Shown here one piece after another: positions 7,278 through 12,818 of a stretch of DNA of 12,818 nucleotides. Location of the stretch: NCBI GenBank assembly GCA_026987055.1, contig JALSNL010000227.1, positions 1 through 12,818 of the forward strand. The letters are read 5' to 3'. The translations under genes and the position numbers were made by a program. The stretch's first letter is position 1, and each line of letters opens with the position of its first letter. Below the pieces are notes generated by a model. The model did no database searches and was not told where the DNA came from. It was given only the letters and a program-made list of their open reading frames with translations. Source of the DNA: Melioribacteraceae bacterium. Lineage in GTDB: Bacteria; Bacteroidota; Ignavibacteria; Ignavibacteriales; Melioribacteraceae.

Positions 7278-8297
7278 ATGAAACAAGTATATCATTCAAA
7301 TGCCGTAACTAATTTACACATTAGAAGTGAAATTAGAAATAGCAATTTGACCAATTTGGAATTAGCAACTAAGTTTAACACCTCTGTTGCAACAATCAGT
7401 AAATGGAAAAATAGAGAAGAGCTTGCTGATAATAGTTCTGCTCCCAAGAAAATAAATTATGCTCTTAATGATATTGAACAGAGTTTGATAACTTCTATAA
7501 GGAAAACCACTTGGCTACCCCTTGACGAAGTTTGGGAAATGATGTTGGAGCAAAAGACAACCATTACTCGTAGCTCTGTGTACAGAACATTTTGTAGAAA
7601 TAACCTAAGCAAAGTACCTCAAGAAAAAAGAGATAAAGCTAAGAAGTTCAAAGAGTATGAACCAGGATATTTACATATGGACGTTACCTATTTACCAAAA
7701 TTTGATGGTGTTAAATATTACCTTTTTGTTGCAATAGACAGAGCAACGAGAACTCTTTATTTTGAAGTATATGATGCTAAAACAAGCGAGAATACTGAAT
7801 CGTTTATGAACAATTGCTTAGAGTATTTTCCCTTTAACATTACTCATGTTCTTACTGATAATGGATTAGAATTTACTAACAGACTCATTAAATCAAAGAA
7901 AGGTAATCTTTGTACTAAACCTTCTAAACTGGATGTTATTTGTGAAGATAACAAAATAGACCACAGACTTACTAAGCCGGCAACACCTAAAACAAACGGG
8001 ATGGTAGAGAGAGTCAATGGAACTATTAAAAATGGAACAATACTTAAAGAAAAATATAAAAACTTAAATGAAATGATTGCTGCATTAAATGTTTTTCTTA
8101 TTCACTATATGTTATACAGAAGGCACGGTGGAGTCAGAAAAGAGCTTAATGTGAAAACTCCTTTTAATGCTTTAGAAAAATGGTATGAATTAAAACCAGA
8201 ACTTTTTAATCAAAATCCTTTGGATTTTAAAACTAAATTATTAACTTTGAAACAACATTATTATACAAAGTTTCGTAAACAACCTTGTGAAACTTGA
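7278..8297 (+). CDS. IS481-type DDE transposase
   Basis: I start this gene at the ATG at 7278, which has AAGGAA (7265-7270) seven bases upstream; an upstream in-frame TTG at 7251 would add nine residues and has no ribosome site. The product is 339 residues. An N-terminal helix-turn-helix (about 20-50, LTNLELATKFNTSVATISKWK) should bind the terminal repeats. An rve-type integrase core follows, with D135 (HMDVTYLP), D194 (LTDNGLEF) and E244 (NGMVERVNGTIK) as the catalytic triad. The C-terminus is rich in aromatic and basic residues. All catalytic residues are present and the frame is intact, so the enzyme is probably functional. It has no role in the surrounding pathway. Confidence 0.93.
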   Translation: MKQVYHSNAVTNLHIRSEIRNSNLTNLELATKFNTSVATISKWKNREELADNSSAPKKINYALNDIEQSLITSIRKTTWLPLDEVWEMMLEQKTTITRSSVYRTFCRNNLSKVPQEKRDKAKKFKEYEPGYLHMDVTYLPKFDGVKYYLFVAIDRATRTLYFEVYDAKTSENTESFMNNCLEYFPFNITHVLTDNGLEFTNRLIKSKKGNLCTKPSKLDVICEDNKIDHRLTKPATPKTNGMVERVNGTIKNGTILKEKYKNLNEMIAALNVFLIHYMLYRRHGGVRKELNVKTPFNALEKWYELKPELFNQNPLDFKTKLLTLKQHYYTKFRKQPCET

Positions 8298-8299
8298 CA
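8278..8299 (-). repeat. IS right terminal inverted repeat
   Basis: Read on the minus strand this matches 7080-7101 at 21 of 22 positions. It overlaps the last codons and the TGA stop of the transposase. Confidence 0.92.
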
Positions 8300-8305
8300 C
8301 AAAAC
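8300..8305. repeat. Target-site duplication, right copy (CAAAAC)
   Basis: This exact copy of 7074-7079 lies immediately outside the right terminal repeat. It is 35 bp upstream of the next gene's likely ATG, so the insertion lies in that gene's leader. Confidence 0.88.
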
Positions 8306-8340
8306 CATAAAAAAAGCTTACCTACAAAATTGGCGTGCAA

Positions 8341-9693
8341 ATGAACATGACCGGGAAAGAATTAATTTTTAAAGTATTTAATAATCAAAAAGTTGATAGA
8401 GTTCCTTGGATACCTTATACGGGAATTCAAGTTGGAAGTTTAAGCGGAGCTACAGCAGAAGACTTGCTTAAAAATGAAAATCTACTTGTAGCAAATTTAT
8501 TAAAAGCCCATAGTTTATACGGACCTGATGGAATGCCAGTCATTTTTGATTTACAACTTGAAGCTGAAATATTAGGTTGTGATTTAATGTGGGCGGAAAA
8601 AGCTCCTCCTTCGGTAAGAACTCATCCGCTGAGTGAAAGAAAAAATATCGATTTGGAATTACCAAAAAAGGAAGACGGACGTTTACCTTTGGTGCTTAAC
8701 GTTATGAAGAAAATGAAGCAAGAGGTTGGTGATACAACTGCACTTTATGGCTTGATATGCGGACCTTTAACATTAGCTTCGCATCTGCGGGGTATGAATC
8801 TTTTTATGGATATGTATGAAGATGAAAATTTTGTACAAGAAATAATAAATTTTTCTACAGATGTGTTTCTTAAAATGGCAGATTTTTACATCGATGCCGG
8901 AATGGATATTATTGCCGCAGTTGATCCAATTGTTTCGCAAATATCTCCGGATTCTTTTACACAATTTTTGCACAAACCATACACGAAAATATTTTCATAT
9001 TTAAAAGAGAAAAATGTATTCAATGGTTTTTTTGTTTGTGGAGATGCTACAAAAAATTTGAAAGTAATGTGCAACACAAAACCAGATAGTATTTCAATTG
9101 ATGAAAACATAGATATTGTTGCAGCAAAAAAAATTACGGATGAACATAATATTGTAATCTCCGGTAATATTCCGTTAACATCCGTTATGTTACTTGGTAC
9201 ACAACAAGACAATCAAAAGTATTCAATTGAACTGATGGAAAAACTTGGAAATAAAAATTTTATTTTGGCACCCGGTTGTGATATGCCTTATGATGTACCG
9301 CAAGAAAATATAGTTGGAATTGCTCAAGCAGTGCAAGATCCAAAAGCAACAAAATTGTTTTTGAAAAATTATGTTAAAGATGAAATAACTTTAGAAGTTG
9401 AATTGCCGGATTATAAAAATTTGGATAAACCTTTAATTGAAGTCTATACAATAGATTCCGCTACATGTGCCGCTTGCGGTTATATGACAATGGCTGCAAT
9501 GGAAATGAAAAATATATTCGGTAATAAAATTGAAGTTAGAGAATACAAAATTACAGAACCGGAAAATATAGTTCGTATAGGGAAATTGGGAATTAAAAAT
9601 TTACCAACCTTAGTAATAAACGGTCAACCAAAGTTTATTTCAATCATTCCTAATAGAACAACACTTAAAAAAGAAATAGAAAATTATTTATAA
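8341..9693 (+). CDS. URO-D/MtaA-type corrinoid methyltransferase fused to a C-terminal thioredoxin-like domain
   Basis: The start is uncertain: GTG 8335, ATG 8341 and ATG 8347 are all in frame, and I choose 8341 (MNMTGKE). The 450-residue product has a URO-D TIM barrel at about 1-345, beginning TGKELIFKVFNNQKVDRVPW and containing GFFVCGDATKN (C233) and LAPGCDMPYDVP (C313). These two Cys match the zinc-binding Cys of MtaA/MtbA methyltransferases, but the His of the usual HxC pair is Phe231. Residues about 362-450 form a thioredoxin-like domain with C376-A-A-C379 and a probable cis-Pro at 422 (NLPTLVINGQP). MtaA-type enzymes move methyl groups between a corrinoid protein and a thiol. The cognate corrinoid protein is likely at 10645. 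The thioredoxin-like domain could supply a thiol acceptor or redox control (inference). The CobW gene starts 8 bp after the stop. The IS lies directly upstream and may have altered expression. Confidence 0.87.
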   Translation: MNMTGKELIFKVFNNQKVDRVPWIPYTGIQVGSLSGATAEDLLKNENLLVANLLKAHSLYGPDGMPVIFDLQLEAEILGCDLMWAEKAPPSVRTHPLSERKNIDLELPKKEDGRLPLVLNVMKKMKQEVGDTTALYGLICGPLTLASHLRGMNLFMDMYEDENFVQEIINFSTDVFLKMADFYIDAGMDIIAAVDPIVSQISPDSFTQFLHKPYTKIFSYLKEKNVFNGFFVCGDATKNLKVMCNTKPDSISIDENIDIVAAKKITDEHNIVISGNIPLTSVMLLGTQQDNQKYSIELMEKLGNKNFILAPGCDMPYDVPQENIVGIAQAVQDPKATKLFLKNYVKDEITLEVELPDYKNLDKPLIEVYTIDSATCAACGYMTMAAMEMKNIFGNKIEVREYKITEPENIVRIGKLGIKNLPTLVINGQPKFISIIPNRTTLKKEIENYL

Positions 9694-9701
9694 ATTTTTT
9701 T

Positions 9702-10643
9702 TTGAAAAGAATTAATTCAAAAATTAAAATATTATTGATAACCGGATTCCTCGGTTCCGGAAAAACCACTTTAATCAACAGACTTATTGATTTTTATAAG
9801 TCAAAAAAAATTGCTTTGATTATAAATGATTTTGGTAAAATTGTTGTTGACGGAACTTTATTACGGAATCAATTTGGTGATCAAAAATCTACTGTTTATG
9901 AAATAGCAAACGGTTCAATTTTTTGTACATGCTTAAGTGCCGAACTTGTTAAATCACTAAACTATTTTATTAATATAAATCCGGAAATAGTAATTATCGA
10001 AACTTCCGGTTTGTCCGATCCTTCAACTTTTCAAAAGATATTAACAGATAATAAACTATATGATTTTTATACTATAGCAAACTCTATATGCACAATCGAT
10101 TCAACAAATGTATTACATCTTTCCAAAAAAATTATTGCCATAGAAAAACAAATTTTATCAAGCAATTTAATTTTAATAAATAAAAGTGATTTAATTAGTG
10201 AAAAAGAATATCAAAAGATTGAAGAGTTTGTTAAATCGAAAAACAAAAATTCAGACATTATAAAATCCGAATATGCAGAGTTTAACTTGGAGCTACTTAA
10301 AAATAAGTCATCTATTAAATTCTTGGATGATGCGGTTACTTGTAATACTGTTTCAACAAGACCAGGCAGTATTTTATTAAAACAAAAGGAAATTACTTTA
10401 ATAGAAATTGAAAAATTTTATACTAAAATTAGTAAGTATCTATTACGTATAAAGGGATTTTTAAAAATAAAAAATGAATCGTATTATATATCCGATAACC
10501 ATAGAAAGTTACAAATTAAAAAATTTAACAAAAATAAAATAACAAAATACGGATTATCGGTTTTATTAAATAAAAACTATATTCCTATAGTAGAAAAAGA
10601 ATGGAATAATTTTGATAATAGTGTAAACAAATTACGAGGTTAA
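9702..10643 (+). CDS. CobW/G3E-family P-loop GTPase
   Basis: This 313-residue G3E GTPase starts at TTG 9702, the only start ahead of the P-loop. Motifs in order: Walker A GFLGSGKTT (15-23), the metal-motif region GSIFCTCLSAEL (C75, C77), a Walker B-like segment VIIETSGLSDP (E100) and the guanine-specificity motif NKSD (160-163). Most CobW/COG0523 proteins have CxCC there; here the third Cys is replaced by Leu78. The C-terminal part is short, AT-rich and Lys-rich with little recognisable similarity. G3E proteins insert or deliver metals or cofactors. Between a methyltransferase and a corrinoid protein, this one could help load cobalamin or zinc, or gate activation as MeaB-like relatives do for mutases. 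It starts 8 bp after the upstream gene and ends 1 bp before the next, so it is in the same operon. Confidence 0.87.
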   Translation: MKRINSKIKILLITGFLGSGKTTLINRLIDFYKSKKIALIINDFGKIVVDGTLLRNQFGDQKSTVYEIANGSIFCTCLSAELVKSLNYFININPEIVIIETSGLSDPSTFQKILTDNKLYDFYTIANSICTIDSTNVLHLSKKIIAIEKQILSSNLILINKSDLISEKEYQKIEEFVKSKNKNSDIIKSEYAEFNLELLKNKSSIKFLDDAVTCNTVSTRPGSILLKQKEITLIEIEKFYTKISKYLLRIKGFLKIKNESYYISDNHRKLQIKKFNKNKITKYGLSVLLNKNYIPIVEKEWNNFDNSVNKLRG

Positions 10644-10644
10644 T

Positions 10645-11310
10645 ATGGATGAACTGTTGCATCAATTAGCAGTTTGCATTGAACGGGGAAAAGTAAATAT
10701 AAATTCACCATTTCCTGCTGATTTAAAGGGTCAAGAAGGTGCAGACGAGCTTACAAAAAAAGCTTTGGATAATGGAATAAAACCTGAGGTTATATTAAAT
10801 GATGCTCTAATGATTGGAATGCGAAAAGTTGGCGATAAATTTGAACAAGGCAAAGCATTTATTCCCGATATGCTTATTTCGGCAAAAGCAATGAACGCTG
10901 CAATGGTTCATCTCAAACCGTTTTTTGAATCGGGGCAAGTTGAACTAAAAGGTGATTTTATTATTGGTACGGTTGCCGGGGATTTACATGATATCGGAAA
11001 GAATATTGTTAAAATGGTTTTAACCGGTGGTGGTTGGAATGTAATAGATTTAGGCTCTGATGTAAAAGCGGAAAAGTTTGTTGAAACATTGAAACAACAT
11101 CCCAAAGCTTTGGTTGGAATGAGTGCTTTACTAACAACAACAATGATGCAAATGGAAGTAACAACCAAAGCTATCAAAGAAATATCGCCCGAAACAAAAG
11201 TGTTTGTTGGAGGAGCTCCCTTATCACAAGAGTTTAGCGATAAAATTGGAGCTGACGGATATTTCCCCGATCCGAATAAGTTTATAAAATATCTGGAAGA
11301 AATTATATAA
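10645..11310 (+). CDS. Stand-alone corrinoid protein (MtaC/MtbC/MetH-like cobalamin-binding)
   Basis: This 221-residue protein has the standard two-domain layout. The N-terminal helical cap (about 1-95, with ALMIGMRKVGDKFEQGKAFIPDMLISAKAM) covers the cobalamin. The Rossmann domain (about 100-221) contains GDLHDIGKNIV, where D113-x-H115-x-x-G118 is the base-off/His-on motif and H115 the expected cobalt ligand. It also has GMSALLTTTM (158-167) and VGGAPLSQEFSDKIGADGY (188-206). Such proteins shuttle a methyl group between a donor-specific methyltransferase and a second methyltransferase. The ATG at 10645 has a GAGGT site (10636-10640) and lies one base after the CobW stop, so the genes are tightly coupled. 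Likely partners are the URO-D/thioredoxin protein, RACo, the activation-domain protein at 11354 and the homocysteine methyltransferase at 12078. Confidence 0.95.
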   Translation: MDELLHQLAVCIERGKVNINSPFPADLKGQEGADELTKKALDNGIKPEVILNDALMIGMRKVGDKFEQGKAFIPDMLISAKAMNAAMVHLKPFFESGQVELKGDFIIGTVAGDLHDIGKNIVKMVLTGGGWNVIDLGSDVKAEKFVETLKQHPKALVGMSALLTTTMMQMEVTTKAIKEISPETKVFVGGAPLSQEFSDKIGADGYFPDPNKFIKYLEEII

Positions 11311-11353
11311 CGGTTTTAAGTATATTTAATTTATTATAAAGTTCTAAAATAAT

Positions 11354-12067
11354 ATGAACAACAAAAATAAATTTCAACAATTTCAATTTTCTCCGAAAGT
11401 TACTTCTTTACAAGTAAATTTGAAAAATATAATTTATCAAACCGGTTACAGTTCTAAATTGGAATTCCCAAATTATGATTTGTTAAAAAGTCTGTTAAAC
11501 GAAATTAAAAATATAATTAAACCTGTTAGTGCTTTTGTTGTTATTCCTAAGGCAAGTTGTAATATTAAAAATAGTAGTCTTGATATTGGTGGCGTTCAAT
11601 TTTATACGGCAGGAATAATTTCCTATCCCTTAAAACAAATATCACGAGCTGTGTTTTTTGTTGCTTCAATCGGAAAAGAATTTGATGAATTTTTAATAGA
11701 GAAAAAAAAAGAGACTGATTCGTTCACGGAATATTTAGTAAACTTAATCGGTTCGGAAATTACAGAGTCCCTTGTTAAATGGACTTATGAAAAAATAATT
11801 GAGTATGCTAAAAAAGAAAATATTAAATGGAGCAATAAATACAGCCCGGGTTACTGCGGTTGGAATGTAAATGAACAAAAAAAAATATTTGGTTTTTTCT
11901 CAAAAAATATTTGTGGTATAACACTTACGGAATCATCATTAATGCTTCCTATAAAATCTGTTAGCGGATTAGTTGCCTTAGGAAAAGATATTACTTGGCA
12001 GGAATATCCTTGTGATATTTGCAAAGTACCGCATTGTTACAAAAATAGAAGAAGTATATTAGTATAA
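11354..12067 (+). CDS. Stand-alone MetH-type B12 reactivation domain protein
   Basis: This 237-residue protein resembles the C-terminal AdoMet-binding activation domain of cobalamin-dependent methionine synthase, but as a separate polypeptide. Key segments are YSPGYCGWNVNEQKKIFGFF (163-182; MetH has a related RPAPGYPACP motif) and GITLTESSLMLPIKSVSGLVALG (188-210). In MetH this domain uses AdoMet and an electron to rescue oxidised Co(II) cobalamin. A C-terminal PCDICKVPHC cluster (C220, C223, C228) is not in E. coli MetH and could bind a metal or Fe-S centre; similar tails occur in other stand-alone members (recall). The gene starts 43 bp after the corrinoid gene, its likely target, and ends 10 bp before the homocysteine methyltransferase. 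No clear Shine-Dalgarno site precedes the ATG. Confidence 0.87.
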   Translation: MNNKNKFQQFQFSPKVTSLQVNLKNIIYQTGYSSKLEFPNYDLLKSLLNEIKNIIKPVSAFVVIPKASCNIKNSSLDIGGVQFYTAGIISYPLKQISRAVFFVASIGKEFDEFLIEKKKETDSFTEYLVNLIGSEITESLVKWTYEKIIEYAKKENIKWSNKYSPGYCGWNVNEQKKIFGFFSKNICGITLTESSLMLPIKSVSGLVALGKDITWQEYPCDICKVPHCYKNRRSILV

Positions 12068-12073
12068 AAGGAG
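12068..12073 (+). promoter_or_regulatory. Shine-Dalgarno site AAGGAG for the homocysteine methyltransferase
   Basis: AAGGAG lies four bases before the ATG at 12078 and is the strongest ribosome site in the window apart from that of the IS transposase. It fixes the start of the last gene. Confidence 0.7.
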
Positions 12074-12077
12074 AATA

Positions 12078-12818
12078 ATGAAGAAGATAACGGAAATGAT
12101 TAAAGAAGGAAAAGTATTACTTTCCGACGGAGCTTGGGGAACCTTTTTACAAGCTGAAGGTCTGAACCAAGGGGAATGTCCTGAATTGTGGAATGTAACT
12201 CATAAAGACGTTGTATTAAAAATTGCAAAAAGTTATATAGATGCCGGCTCCGACATGATTGAAACAAATACTTTCGGTGGAAACAAAGTTAAGCTATCAC
12301 ATTACGGTTTAGCGGAAAGAACTTATGAGTTGAATAAAGCCGGTGCGGAAATTTCAAGAGAAGCAGCCGGAGGTAAGATTGTTCTTGGTTCTATAGGTCC
12401 AACCGGTAAAATATTAATGATGGGTGATATTACCGAAGAAGAATTATACGATGCTTTTACAGAACAAATTAAAGGTTTGCGAGACGGCGGGGTTGATGCA
12501 GTTTGTATAGAAACTTTTTTTGATCTTAAAGAAGCGGAGATAGCTATAAGTGCTGTAAGGGAAAATACGGATTTGGAAGTAATCCTAACATTCTCGTTTG
12601 ATAAAAGTCCGGCAGGTTTTAATACAATGATGGGAGTTTCTCCTAAAGCTTTAATTGAACAATTTGGAAAAGATGTTGATATTATAGGAACAAACTGCAG
12701 TAACGGTTTTGAAGGAATGATTGACATCGTAAAAGAAATGAGAGAAGTAAATAATGAAATTCCTATTCTTGTTCATGCAAATGCTGGTATGCCCGTTTCC
12801 ACAGGCAGAGAAGTTAAT
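12078..12818 (+). CDS. Homocysteine S-methyltransferase domain protein (MetH N-terminal type), 3' end outside window
   Basis: The frame is open from ATG 12078 to the window edge, giving 247 residues with no stop. The sequence matches the start of the homocysteine-binding TIM barrel of MetH: LLSDGAWGTFLQ (14-25), GSDMIETNTFGGNKVKLSHYGL (57-78), VLGSIGPTGK (102-111), CIETFFDLKEAEIAI (143-157) and IGTNCSNGFEGM (C207). C207 is the first of three zinc-ligand Cys; the paired GGCC should lie just beyond the window. The enzyme methylates homocysteine to methionine. Because the corrinoid and activation domains are separate genes just upstream, the full protein is probably shorter than classical MetH, perhaps the homocysteine domain alone or with a pterin domain. 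This is inference until the 3' end is seen. Confidence 0.9.
   Translation, partial: MKKITEMIKEGKVLLSDGAWGTFLQAEGLNQGECPELWNVTHKDVVLKIAKSYIDAGSDMIETNTFGGNKVKLSHYGLAERTYELNKAGAEISREAAGGKIVLGSIGPTGKILMMGDITEEELYDAFTEQIKGLRDGGVDAVCIETFFDLKEAEIAISAVRENTDLEVILTFSFDKSPAGFNTMMGVSPKALIEQFGKDVDIIGTNCSNGFEGMIDIVKEMREVNNEIPILVHANAGMPVSTGREVN

Larger units (their letters stand above)
7080..8299 (+). mobile_element. Complete IS481-type insertion sequence, 1220 bp
   Basis: Both ends carry matching terminal inverted repeats of 22 bp: 7080-7101 (begins TGTAAAGTTTCACAAGG) and the reverse complement of 8278-8299 (begins TGTCAAGTTTCACAAGG), with one mismatch at position 4. TGT ends are typical of the IS481/IS3 group. 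The flanks carry a 6-bp duplication, CAAAAC. One intact DDE transposase gene fills most of the element, and its stop codon (8295-8297) lies inside the right terminal repeat. The 5' leader contains a strong 17-bp-stem hairpin (7132-7190). All parts look intact, so the insertion may be recent or active. It separates the RACo-like gene from the URO-D/thioredoxin gene; removing it with one duplication would leave about 110 bp between them. Confidence 0.93.

Noticed and set aside
8886..9212. Minus-strand open frame of 108 codons
   Set aside because: It lies wholly inside the URO-D/thioredoxin gene on the opposite strand, whose family motifs are clear. The product has no recognisable features.
10908..11177. 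Minus-strand open frame of 89 codons
   Set aside because: It is antisense to the conserved cobalamin-binding domain of the corrinoid protein, with no support of its own.
12323..12727. Minus-strand open frame of 134 codons
   Set aside because: It is antisense to the homocysteine methyltransferase gene, which has strong family motifs and a ribosome site. It is a shadow frame.

Overview
The window is AT-rich and gene-dense. Every real gene lies on the + strand. Low GC, weak or absent Shine-Dalgarno sites before several genes, and the family mix (LutB/LutC, rhamnulokinase, corrinoid methyltransferases, an IS481-type element) suggest an anaerobic or facultative member of the Bacteroidota/Ignavibacteriota (FCB) group. 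That placement is inference: no taxonomic marker gene is present.

Region A (1-5097) looks like sugar and lactate catabolism. It holds the 3' part of a URO-D-superfamily protein (not HemE-like), then LutC, then a long LutB carrying an extra C-terminal cysteine-rich (CCG-type) domain, then a rhamnulokinase-type FGGY kinase. L-rhamnose and L-fucose breakdown yield L-lactaldehyde, which can be oxidised to L-lactate. Lut proteins oxidise L-lactate to pyruvate, so the grouping makes metabolic sense.

Region B (5098-5471) has no gene. It ends in a nested palindromic repeat (5358-5454) just before the next start codon.

Region C (5472-12818) is a corrinoid methyl-transfer locus. In order: a RACo/RamA-like reductive activator (2Fe-2S plus ASKHA domains); a complete IS481-type insertion sequence (7080-8299, 22-bp terminal repeats, 6-bp target duplication) that has landed between two genes; a URO-D/MtaA-type methyltransferase fused to a thioredoxin-like CxxC domain; a CobW/G3E GTPase; a stand-alone MtaC/MtbC-type corrinoid protein; a stand-alone MetH-type activation domain; and the N-terminal part of a homocysteine S-methyltransferase that runs off the window.

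Together, region C resembles a MetH taken apart into separate polypeptides, with a URO-D-type methyltransferase and RACo added. A plausible reading is a methyl donor passing its methyl group to the corrinoid protein and then to homocysteine, with two distinct ways of repairing oxidised cobalamin. No substrate-specific methyltransferase of the MtaB, MttB or MtmB type is visible, so the methyl donor is unknown.
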